Source of the DNA: CBDUEV01 sp965366365
Lineage (GTDB): Bacteria > Actinomycetota > Acidimicrobiia > Spongiisociales > JAENVV01
Assembly: GCA_965366365.1 (NCBI GenBank)
Contig: CBDUEV010000019.1
Span: 1 to 45,832, forward strand
DNA: 45,832 nucleotides
Direction of reading: 5' to 3'
The notes beneath the pieces were generated by a model. It did no database searches. It was not told the DNA's origin and was given only the letters and a program-made list of their open reading frames with translations. Made by a program: the position numbers and the translations under genes. Positions 16,473 to 25,600 of the stretch are shown here, piece after piece (position 1 is the stretch's first letter; the number at the start of each line of letters is the position of its first letter).

Positions 16473-17354
16473 ATGGCGGTGGCTGTTCCGAATCTGTTCT
16501 TGGTTGGCGCCATGCGAGCCGGTACCACGGCTCTTCACGAGGCGCTCGGCGCTCATCCCGAGTGTTTCATGAGTGACTTCAAGGAACCCGCCTTTTTCGC
16601 GCCGCCTTCTCAACTCGCCACCGATAGCCCGGTCGTGGCGGAGGCGGACTTCGCCGGTAATCCATCTCGCTACCTCGACCTTTTCGCCAACGCCGGCGAC
16701 GCGACCTACCTTGGCGAATCCAGCACCCACTACGCCAAGCTGCCTCGCATCACCGGTGTGCCGGAGCGGATGGCCTCCATGGCCCCGGACGCCCGGATCA
16801 TCTACATCGTGCGGAATCCGGTGGAGCGAACACTCAGTCACTACCGGTATGCCGTCCGCAAGAAGTACGAACGACGCCCATGCCTCGAAGCTCTGCAGGA
16901 CGAGCCCATCTACTGCGCAGTGAGCGATTACGCCCGCCAAATCAAACCGTACCTCGAGGTGTTCGGAGCGGAACAGGTCTACGTGTGCGTCCTCGAGGAG
17001 ATGGCGTCTGACCCCGACACGGAGCTCGATCGGCTCTTCGAGTGGTTGGGATTGCAGCCTGCCGAGAGAGTGCGCTTCAAGGATCGCAACGCCCTTGCTC
17101 CGCGAGTCCACCGCACTCGTGGTCCCGATCTCATCCATCGAGTGAGCCGTTCAGCCTTCTATCGCTCCCGGGTGAGGCCTTCGATTCCCGAGCCGGTCGT
17201 GAGCCTGGTGCGTCGAGGCTTCCACCGCCCTATCTCAAGGGAAGATCTCTCGGTTCCCCAGGTCATGGACTATCTCTGGGACATCCACGAACCGCAGATC
17301 GAGGCGTTCGAGCAGCTCGCCGGTCGAACGTTCGAAGTCTGGAAGCAACCCTGA
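16473..17354 (+). CDS. PAPS-dependent sulfotransferase (293 aa), copy 2
   Basis: The PAPS loop is at residues 15-19 (RAGTT in FLVGAMRAGTTALHEALG), and the 3'-phosphate motif is at 114-122 (RNPVERTLS). Length and motif spacing match the first sulfotransferase, but the sequences are only distantly similar, so this is an older paralogue or a separate acquisition. It is followed after 34 bp by the GT1-type glycosyltransferase, in a likely + strand operon with the HupE-ectodomain-like gene. Two sulfotransferases with two glycosyltransferases point to a sulfated glycan or glycosylated metabolite; the acceptor is not identifiable. Confidence 0.9.
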   Translation: MAVAVPNLFLVGAMRAGTTALHEALGAHPECFMSDFKEPAFFAPPSQLATDSPVVAEADFAGNPSRYLDLFANAGDATYLGESSTHYAKLPRITGVPERMASMAPDARIIYIVRNPVERTLSHYRYAVRKKYERRPCLEALQDEPIYCAVSDYARQIKPYLEVFGAEQVYVCVLEEMASDPDTELDRLFEWLGLQPAERVRFKDRNALAPRVHRTRGPDLIHRVSRSAFYRSRVRPSIPEPVVSLVRRGFHRPISREDLSVPQVMDYLWDIHEPQIEAFEQLAGRTFEVWKQP

Positions 17355-17388
17355 TGGTTGAGATTCTGCGACCATCGATCGGGCTGCG

Positions 17389-18735
17389 ATGGCACATGTA
17401 GTCATCCTCACCAGCAATATGGCGGGACGGGTCAACATCAGCACCGAGTTGAGCAGGCGTCTCGTGGAGGCCGGGCATGAAGTCACGATCGCCGGCACCG
17501 CCGACCTCGAGCGGCGGATCGCCGACCAGGGTGGTGTCTTTGTCCGTCTGGGGAGGAGTAGCTCCGAGCGAGACGAGCGAGTGGGTTCTGGCACCGCTTC
17601 GAACCGTTCGATAGCCGCTCGGCGGGCAGCGGCGGTCGAGGCGCTGGATTCGGAAGGGTTCCTCCGCACGCTTCATACCCTCCAACCCGACCTCCTCCTC
17701 ATCGACATGGAGCTCTCGATGCACGTCATTGCCGCAGCATCGACGAGGATCCCCATTGCGCTTTGGACCTCCATGCTCTCGGTGTGGAAGCGACCAGGCT
17801 TGCCGCCCCTCCACAGTCCGATCATCCCCGGCCAGGGGTGGAGCGGGAGCACGATCGGCATCGAGTGGGCATGGCTGAAGTTTCGCGCCGGCAAATGGCT
17901 GGCCATCCAGCGCAATCGCCTGCAACGCCGAGGAACCGATCGCATCTCGGTGCTTCGGTCGCTGAGCGAGCGAGTCGGATTCCCGTTCGATCAGGAGGCC
18001 GCCCGCTTCGACTGGCTCGTCCCCTTCACCTTCAGGTCCCTGCCGGTGCTCTCGTTCAACGCTCTGGAGCTCGAGTTCCCCCACAAACCACATCCCAACT
18101 GCAGATATGTGGGACCGGTGCTCGCGCTTGATCGACCGACTCCAGCGTGGTCGGCTGCCTCTGCGAACCGCCTTGGTGAGATCTTCGCCGCCCGAGAAGC
18201 AGACGATCGGCGGTCCCTGATCTACTGCAGCTTTGGGGCGTGGCACAAAGGTGACGACCTCGACTTCCTTCGTCGCGTGGTGGACGCGGTCAGCCGGCAT
18301 CCGGACTGGGATCTGGTTGTGGGCCTCGGGGGACGGTTCGCGGCGGACGCTCTCGGCGGCCTCCCCGACAACGTGCACGTATTCGAGTGGGCGCCCCAAC
18401 TCGAGACGCTGGCACACGCCGATGTGGCGATACACCATGCCGGCATCAGCAGTGTCAACGAGTGTTTGGCGGCGGGTGTGCCGATGGTGGTCTATCCCTT
18501 TGCGTTTCTCGACCAGCCGGGCAACGCAGCCCGTGTCGACTACCACGGCCTGGGCGAGGTTGGAGATCGGGAATCGGACACCTCGGAAGCGATCGAGGGG
18601 CGCATCGAACGGTTGCTCAGCGCGTCGGGTCCCCGAGATGTCGCGCGAAGAATGCAGGCTGTCGTTGACGGCTACCAGAGACAACACCGAGCTCTGTCCG
18701 CCATCGAGGAGCTTCTCGACAACGGCCGCGCCTAG
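17389..18735 (+). CDS. GT1-type (UDP-glycosyltransferase/MGT-like) glycosyltransferase (448 aa)
   Basis: The GT-B fold is indicated by an N-terminal acceptor domain (VVILTSNMAGRVNISTELSR) and a C-terminal donor domain with the GT1 signature: FEWAPQLETLAHADVAIHHA followed by GISSVNECLAAGVPMVVYP and a DQPGNAARV motif. GT1 enzymes of this macroside/natural-product type glycosylate small molecules, lipids or peptides from NDP-sugars. This makes it the best candidate for decorating the NRPS product, though a role in glycolipid synthesis is equally possible. The ATG start has only a weak ribosome-binding site. Confidence 0.9.
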   Translation: MAHVVILTSNMAGRVNISTELSRRLVEAGHEVTIAGTADLERRIADQGGVFVRLGRSSSERDERVGSGTASNRSIAARRAAAVEALDSEGFLRTLHTLQPDLLLIDMELSMHVIAAASTRIPIALWTSMLSVWKRPGLPPLHSPIIPGQGWSGSTIGIEWAWLKFRAGKWLAIQRNRLQRRGTDRISVLRSLSERVGFPFDQEAARFDWLVPFTFRSLPVLSFNALELEFPHKPHPNCRYVGPVLALDRPTPAWSAASANRLGEIFAAREADDRRSLIYCSFGAWHKGDDLDFLRRVVDAVSRHPDWDLVVGLGGRFAADALGGLPDNVHVFEWAPQLETLAHADVAIHHAGISSVNECLAAGVPMVVYPFAFLDQPGNAARVDYHGLGEVGDRESDTSEAIEGRIERLLSASGPRDVARRMQAVVDGYQRQHRALSAIEELLDNGRA

Positions 18736-18799
18736 GGGAATCGTGGTGGTATCCTCACCGTCGGTGGCAACCGATGAGGACGGGCGATTGGGAGATCTG

Positions 18800-19453
18800 A
18801 TGTTGAGGGGCGCGCAATCGGTGAGACCTGTCTACCGGCTCGTTCTCGATGGATTGGCAACATTCGTGCGGCCCCGTACGATCGCCCACGCCCATTCCGG
18901 CACCCACAGCTACGTGTACGTCCTGATCGACGAAGGCACGATCACGGGCAACGTGCAGTTTCCGATCGCCGACCTCAACGAGATTCTGGGGCTCTCCATT
19001 CCCCAGGACGAGACGGGCGCTCTGGAGGCTCTCCGGTCCCACCGTGACGCTCTCGAGGGGTACGCAGCCGCGCATCTCACCGTCGGTGACTCCTGGAAGA
19101 TCGAGTTCACCGGCTTCCGGGTTTTAGGACGCAAGGCTGGATCGTATGCCATCGTGGAATACCGGGTTCAGTACGTGCTCGGTCCCGAAGAGCGGGAAAT
19201 CACGGTTTCCTACGACGGCATCCTTCACGCTCGACACCATCATGAGGCGATCGTCATCGTGAAGACCTCGGCCGGCTTGGGGCCCTTGCGGACAGAGACG
19301 GAGCAGAGGTTCACGTGTACGCCAGACGCGACGGTCCACACCGTCACACTCCCTCCTGACTCCATACAGAACGATGCGTCCGGAGCGGTGGCGTTCGTCG
19401 AGGCGGAGATCAAGGAGTACTGGCGTCGGGCGCGCAAGCGGCTCCGGCGTTAG
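18800..19453 (+). CDS. HupE/UreJ-ectodomain-like protein without the membrane part (217 aa)
   Basis: Residues about 30-200 resemble the extracytoplasmic N-terminal domain of HupE/UreJ-2-type proteins: HAHSGTHSYVYVLIDEG, then GNVQFPIADLNEILGL, a helical segment with EGYAAAHLTVG, and further beta strands. The usual C-terminal multi-helix membrane domain is absent; the protein ends in a basic tail (RRARKRLRR). No clear signal peptide is seen. I chose the ATG at 18800 with GGGAG five bases upstream. A GTG at 18743 with AGGGG is an alternative that adds 19 residues. It is last in the sulfotransferase-GT1 run and convergent with the NRPS operon. The family resemblance is moderate and the function unknown. 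Confidence 0.6.
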   Translation: MLRGAQSVRPVYRLVLDGLATFVRPRTIAHAHSGTHSYVYVLIDEGTITGNVQFPIADLNEILGLSIPQDETGALEALRSHRDALEGYAAAHLTVGDSWKIEFTGFRVLGRKAGSYAIVEYRVQYVLGPEEREITVSYDGILHARHHHEAIVIVKTSAGLGPLRTETEQRFTCTPDATVHTVTLPPDSIQNDASGAVAFVEAEIKEYWRRARKRLRR

Positions 19454-19473
19454 CTGACCTCGCCCGCCGCGAA

Positions 19474-22400
19474 TCACTCGACGGTCTCGACTGCCTCCGC
19501 AGCCACCTCCGCCAAGCCGGCGATGGTCGGAGCGCCGAAGAACTGTTTGGGAGAGATCGTCAATCCGGCGCGGTGGGCGCGGGCGATGACCCGAATACTG
19601 AGGATCGAGTCGCCACCCAGCTCGAAGAAGTTGTCGGTGGCTCCCACCGTTTCCAGTCCGAGCACCTCTCGCCAAATCTCCGCCAGCCTCTCTTGGGTGG
19701 CGCCCGTGGGCGGCACCGCCTCTGCCCCGACGATGGGTTCGGTGGCCGCCGGGTCGGGTAAAGCCCCTCGATCGACCTTGCCAGTGGGACCCTTGGGAAG
19801 ATGGTCGAGCTGGATGATGACCGTTGGCACCATGACGTCCGGCATCAAGCCCGCCACGTAGGTCCGAAGCTCGTTCGCCGAGAGGGTGTCCGTCGGCTCC
19901 ACGTAGGCCGCCAGGCTCGCCGATCCTGGGCCGTCGTCGCGCACCACGACCACGGCGTCTCGTACGGCGTCATGCCGGCGCAGAACCATCTCGATCTCTC
20001 CGAGCTCGATGCGCTGACCGCGGATCTTCACCTGATGGTCGGCTCGGCCCAGGAGGTCGATCGTGCCATCGTTGCCGAAGCTGGCGATATCGCCGGTCCG
20101 GTAGAGCCTGGTCGGGGGAAGGTCGGCGATCCTTCTGGTGGGGAAGGCCTCGGCAGTGAGGTCCGGCTGACCCAGGTAGCCCTGGGCAAGGCCGGCTCCC
20201 CCGATGTAGAGCTCGCCAGGTACGCCTACGGGAACGGGACGATCTGCTTGGTCGAGGATGTACGCCTGGGTGTTGGCGATGGGTCGACCGATCGGGATTC
20301 GAAGGGTTGGACCGTTCTCGGCGGGTGGTTCGGTGTGGTGCACCGTGCACCACACCGTCGCCTCGGTGGGGCCGTACTCGTTGGCCAAACGGGTCCCAGG
20401 AAGGCGAGCGTGGTGGAGACGAACCAACTCAGGAGGGCAGGGCTCGCCGGCGACCATGACGAGCTCCAGTGAGGAGAGCTGCGTAGGGTCGACGAGCTCC
20501 AGAAGGAGGCCGTACAGGGTGGGGAGCGCCAGGGTGTGGGTGACGTCATGAGCCGAGATGAGCTCGGCGAGGTGGTGGACATCCTGCTCCATCCGAGGCG
20601 CAGGAAGTACCAGCGTTCCGCCCTGCGTGAGGGTGGAGAAGATGCCGGCGACCGAGCTGTCGAAGATGACAGGTGAGAGCAGCAGGAAGGTCGGGACGGC
20701 GTCGCCGTAGGCCTGAAGGCGGGCGTGGTTGGAGCTGACGAGGTTGCGATGCGTGACCGCCACACCTTTGGGGCGCCCGGTCGACCCGGAGGTGTGGATG
20801 ACGTAGGCCAGATCATCGGCAGTCGCTGCCTCGGGAAGTCCTCGGGAAGGGCTCGAAGGCGGGTGGCGCAGGGCCCCACCGCTCTCGAGCTCCACGACGG
20901 GAGTGGCGCCGATCCCTTGCGGTCGGGCGTCGAAAACGACGGCTTTGGCCGAGGTGTCCTCGAGCAGGACTTCCAACCGGCCGGGTGGGAGGCCAGGATC
21001 GAGGGGCACATAGGCTCCACCCGCTCTCAGGACCCCGAGAATGGCGACGATGGTGGCCGGTGAACGTTCCACGCTCACGGCGATTCGATCGTTGGCTCGG
21101 ACACCCAGTTGACTGAGCCGGTCGGCCACGGCTTCGGCCCGGGCTTCGAGTTGGGCATAGGTCAGCGCAATGCCTGATCCGACTACGGCGGTCGCCTCGG
21201 GAGTCCGTGCTGCGGCGTTCCCGATGAGCTCGTGAATGGTGTTCCGGTCGGGATATTCGGCGGTTGTGGCGTTCCATGCGTGCACGATCTCGTGGAGCTC
21301 CTCGTCGGGAAAGATCGAGATCTCGCCGAGCGGAGCCGTCGGGTTGGCCGTCATCGTCTCCAGGAGGTGGACGAGCTGGCCAGCCATCCGGCCGATGATC
21401 GAAGGCTCGAATCGGTCGGTGTCATACAGAAAGATCAACTCGAGCTCTTCGCCTGGCATGACCAGGATCGCCAGTGGGTAGTTGCTGCGCTGGTGGTATC
21501 GGACCTCAGAGGTCCGCAATCGCCCGGAGGTGAGGGTGGGGTTCGGAACATTCTCGAACACCAGGAGCGTTTCGAAGAGTGGTTCGCCGCCGGGAACGGC
21601 ACTCCAGCCCTGGACGTCGACCAGGGGCGTCGACTCAAACGCGATGGCTTCGATCTGCTGCTGCTGCAAGCCTCGCAACCAGTCCTGCACCCGTTGCCCG
21701 GGCGCGACATCCACCCTGACGGGGAGGGTATTGATGAACAGGCCGATCATCTCGAGGGATCCGTCGAGGTCGGGAGGCCGTCCGGAAAGCGTGGTGCCGA
21801 ACACGACGTCGTCCTGGTTGGCGTAGCGGCTCAGAAGGAGTCCCCACGCCCCCCGCAGGACGGTGTTGAGGGTGAGTCCTTCGCTGCGGGCGAAGTCGAC
21901 GATGCGCTGCGTGGTATCCGGTGCCACACGGACGATCTCTTCAGCATGCCGCTCTGCCCACCGCCGTTCCGCAGTCGATGCTTTGGTCGGGAGTGGGGTG
22001 GCCGACTCGAATCCCGCCAGGGCGGCGCGCCAGTAGTCCTCGGCCTCCGCGCCGGTTTGCGCCTTCAGCCACTGAACGAACTCTCGGTAGGGAAGACGAT
22101 CCGGCAGATCTGGTTCGTCTCCGCCCAGGAGGACCTCATAGCTGCGAAACACCTCATCGAGAATGAGACCGATCGACCAGCCGTCGATGATGATGTGATG
22201 GTGACTCCACACGAACTGGTGGGCATCGTCCCTTGTTCGAAAGAGAGCGAGGCGCATCAGCGGAGCGACATCGAGCTGAAACCCCCGTCGGCGATCGGAC
22301 TCCAGGAAAGATGCCAGGGCCAGTTCCTGTTCGGCGCGGCTGTGACTGCGCCAGTCCTCCTCGTGCCATTCGGCTTCGACCCGTGATCGGACGATCTGCA

Positions 22401-22626
22401 AAGGCTGGTCCCGACCTTCCCATGTCAGGAGAGACCGCAGGACCGCGTGGCGGTCGATGACGTGTTGCCAGCTGCGGCGAAATACAGAAACGTCGAGTTC
22501 CCCGTGGATCACACAGGCGTACTGCTGGAAATACAGGGGGGACTCAGGCGCGTAGACCGTATGGAACAGGATCCCGTCCTGCACAGGGGTGATGGGGTAG
22601 ATGGCCTCGATGTTGCCGTTGCTCAC
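19474..22626 (-). CDS. NRPS module C-A-PCP (1050 aa), last gene of the operon
   Basis: The condensation domain (about 1-440) has the active-site HHIIIDG at 143-149. The adenylation domain (about 465-955) has HTSGSTGRPKG at 611-621, NEYGPTE at 749-755, YRTGD at 842-846 and the A10 lysine in GPTGK at 946-950. The carrier domain has LGGDS with the pantetheine Ser at 1007. Reading the A pocket against GrsA gives roughly D-S-A-L-M-A-E-V-W-K; I do not assign a substrate. There is no thioesterase, reductase or epimerase, so release must come from another protein. The GTG start lies 10 bp after the upstream NRPS stop, with a weak ribosome-binding site. It acts with the other NRPS genes of the run. 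Confidence 0.95.
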   Translation of the reverse strand: MSNGNIEAIYPITPVQDGILFHTVYAPESPLYFQQYACVIHGELDVSVFRRSWQHVIDRHAVLRSLLTWEGRDQPLQIVRSRVEAEWHEEDWRSHSRAEQELALASFLESDRRRGFQLDVAPLMRLALFRTRDDAHQFVWSHHHIIIDGWSIGLILDEVFRSYEVLLGGDEPDLPDRLPYREFVQWLKAQTGAEAEDYWRAALAGFESATPLPTKASTAERRWAERHAEEIVRVAPDTTQRIVDFARSEGLTLNTVLRGAWGLLLSRYANQDDVVFGTTLSGRPPDLDGSLEMIGLFINTLPVRVDVAPGQRVQDWLRGLQQQQIEAIAFESTPLVDVQGWSAVPGGEPLFETLLVFENVPNPTLTSGRLRTSEVRYHQRSNYPLAILVMPGEELELIFLYDTDRFEPSIIGRMAGQLVHLLETMTANPTAPLGEISIFPDEELHEIVHAWNATTAEYPDRNTIHELIGNAAARTPEATAVVGSGIALTYAQLEARAEAVADRLSQLGVRANDRIAVSVERSPATIVAILGVLRAGGAYVPLDPGLPPGRLEVLLEDTSAKAVVFDARPQGIGATPVVELESGGALRHPPSSPSRGLPEAATADDLAYVIHTSGSTGRPKGVAVTHRNLVSSNHARLQAYGDAVPTFLLLSPVIFDSSVAGIFSTLTQGGTLVLPAPRMEQDVHHLAELISAHDVTHTLALPTLYGLLLELVDPTQLSSLELVMVAGEPCPPELVRLHHARLPGTRLANEYGPTEATVWCTVHHTEPPAENGPTLRIPIGRPIANTQAYILDQADRPVPVGVPGELYIGGAGLAQGYLGQPDLTAEAFPTRRIADLPPTRLYRTGDIASFGNDGTIDLLGRADHQVKIRGQRIELGEIEMVLRRHDAVRDAVVVVRDDGPGSASLAAYVEPTDTLSANELRTYVAGLMPDVMVPTVIIQLDHLPKGPTGKVDRGALPDPAATEPIVGAEAVPPTGATQERLAEIWREVLGLETVGATDNFFELGGDSILSIRVIARAHRAGLTISPKQFFGAPTIAGLAEVAAEAVETVE

Positions 22627-22636
22627 CGTGACCCGC

Positions 22637-25600
22637 TCACGACGATTCGCCGAAGGTCTCGAGCACCTCGTCCAGCTCTTCCTGACTCATATCGGGATCG
22701 ACGAAGACTTCCGAGGCAGAGTCCTTCGACCGGGTCAGTACCGCGACGGGAACGGCCGCTCCTTCAACGGGAACTCTCTCGATCACCGTGGCGAGCTTGG
22801 AAATGGTCTGGTGTTCGAAGAGCTGCTTGGGGGAGAAGTTGAGACCCAGGCGCTTGGCCCTCGCCACGACCTGGATGTTGAGAATCGAGTCGCCACCGAG
22901 TCCAATGAACTCGTCATGAATGCCGATCCGATCGATTCCGAGAACGGACTCCCATACTTCGACGAGGGCCTCCTCCTCGGGTGTCCGCGGGGCCACGTAG
23001 TGCGCATCGTCGGAGGCGACATGACGCCGTGGATCCGGGAGGGCGTCGCGGTCGACCTTGCCGTTCACGGTGAGCGGAAGCGCTTCGAGGCGAACGAGAT
23101 ACGACGGAACCATGTGATCGGGAAGCCGGTTCGACAGGTACGATCGGGCCTGGACAGGTGTCATGTGCGGGTCGGTTGAAACGTAGTACGCCACGAGCCT
23201 CTTTTCCCGACCGCGTAGGCCCGCTTCGCTTTCGCTCGGCGTATCGATCACGTATCCGACCTGATCGAGAATGGAGCGAACTTCAACAACGTCGATTTCG
23301 TCGTCCAGCTCGGCCAAGGCATCCTCTCGGGTCTTGTGCCCCAACCGCACATCCCAGCTGTAGGGAAGGGCGTAGTTGTGAAACTGGCGTTCCTTCTTGT
23401 GAACGTAGATGCCCGTGTTGTTGATGAGGCAGTTGGTCGATCGCCCGGTATCGGAAGGTCTCACCCAAGGAGCGCGGGTTTCCAAGAACGCATACAGCTC
23501 CTCCATTCCGACATCGTGGTATCGGTAGTAGTCGATGATGTGAATCTCGTCGAAGATCTGGTCGTCGTCGAAGATCGTGGTGTCGAGGGACTGCCGGACC
23601 GCGTCGTCCACCTGGTGATAGGCACGTCGCGCCTCGATGATGGCCTCGTCGACCTCACTTCGATCGGTGATGCCGATCCGGAACAGGTCGGCGAGGCGTG
23701 TTTCGAAGATCTGACCTCGGGAGAGGCCGGTGACCACGTGGCGCAGACCGCGGGCGTGCGCCAGGTTCATTCCCAGGGTGTAGACGGTCTTGAAGCATCC
23801 CTGGCATACGTTGGAGAACCGGGTGAGACTGTCGGCGAAGATGGCGTTCATGGCCGGGGTGGTTCCCATGACGAGCTCGAGGCCGAGGTCGTCGACGGCA
23901 CGCCGGATGTTGGCTTTGGCGCCGTCTGAGATGAAACCGTTGTCGAGTGAGAAGACCAACGGAACCAAGCCCATCTCCACGAGCTGATACAACGCGTAGG
24001 TGCTGTCTTTGCCCCCGCTCAGGAGCATGACGCAGTCCTGGCCCTTCTCGTTTCGGGGGCGATCGGGTGGGAAGAGAGAGTGCAGCTCGTCCATGGTGCC
24101 GAAATAGTCTTCTGCGTGCTTCCGATGCGCGTCGAAGAACAGGCAAGGTCGGCAGATCCCAGCCTCATTGATATCGGCATCGGGATGGTTCGAGGCCAGA
24201 CCACAGCGAACGCAGTAATCGACATCGCCTGCGAAGGCTGCTCGTTCGGTTTCCGTCTCAACCACGCCGACAACGGCGTCGACGACCGGTTCCGCGTGGC
24301 GGAGCACGGCTTCGACCTCTCCGAGCTCGATGCGGTATCCGCGCACCTTGACCTGATCGTCCGCTCGTCCCAGGAATTCGAGCTCTCCGGGCGTTCGCCA
24401 GCGAGCGAGATCACCGGTGCGGTAGAGCCGCTCCCCAGGTCGGCTGGGATCGGGAAGAAACCGCTCGGCCGTGAGATCGGGTCGGTTGAGATACCCGTTG
24501 GCCACCCCGGATCCGGCTACGCACAGTTCGCCGATCACCCCGGTCGGGACCTCCGTCATTCCTGGTCCGAAGATGTGGATTCGGGCGTTGGCGGCCGGAC
24601 GGCCGATCGGCACCGAAGGCAGGGTGTCGGCACCCGGATCGAACCGATGGATCATGCAGCCGACGGTTGCTTCAGTCGGTCCGTATTCATTGATGATCTC
24701 GAGTCGCTCTCCTGATGCCCGCCAAACGGCCAGCGCCGCGGACGTCTTGAGATCCTCGCCGCCGATGATGAGCGTTCGAATCCGGGAGGTCTCCAGAAGT
24801 TCAGGTTCGAGGAGCGAGAGGTGTGACGGGGTGAGTTTGACCACATCGACCCGATCCTCGTTGAACACGTCCAAGACAGATAGGTCGCTTCCATCCGGTT
24901 CCGTGTAGACGATGACGGCCCCACCGGTCGTGACCGGCACGAAGAGCGAGGTGACCGTGAGATCGAAGCCGAATGACGAATAGAGGGGGAACGTGACGGC
25001 TCCACCGCCCCCGTACTCGGCCTGCGCCCATCGAATGTAGTTCGCCAGGTTTCCGTGGGTGACCTGCACTCCCTTGGGTTCGCCGGTCGAGCCGGATGTG
25101 TACATCACGTATGCGAGGTCGGCGGTCTTCGGTCCGTCGAGCGGGGAGGTCTCGAGCATGGGGACCGGTCCATGCGGCATGAGCACGGTGGCGGCGTGGT
25201 GAGCGCCGCTCCGTGCGGCCAACTCGGGATCGGTCAAGACCACGGCGGCCCCGCTGTCGGCGACGAGGAACTCGACTCGCTCGGGGGGGTATTGCGAGTC
25301 GATCGGTACGTAACTCCCACCGGATTTGAGAACCCCCCAGACCGCCACCACCAAGTCGACCGACCTTCTGAGGTGGATACCGACGCGAGGAGAGGGGCCG
25401 AACCGGTCCACCAACTCCCGGGCGAGGCGTTCGCTGGCGGCGTCCAGTTCGCGATACGTGAGTTCAGATCCGTCACCGGAGACCGCAACAGCATCGGGAG
25501 TCTTGCTCACCTGCTCCCGGAAGTCGTCGACCACGGTGCCCTCAGGGTAGGCAACCGTCGTGTCGTTGAAAGTGTCGAGGGCAACCCGCTCGTCGGCCGT

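Noticed and set aside
23210..24232. Insert explained as a methyltransferase, the usual A-domain interrupter
   Set aside because: No SAM-binding GxGxG motif; instead an SGGKDST PP-loop and CxxC pairs are present.
23210..24232. Insert explained as assembly chimera
   Set aside because: The reading frame is continuous through both junctions, and the flanking A8 and A9/A10 motifs are complete and in order. Read-level proof is still not available here.
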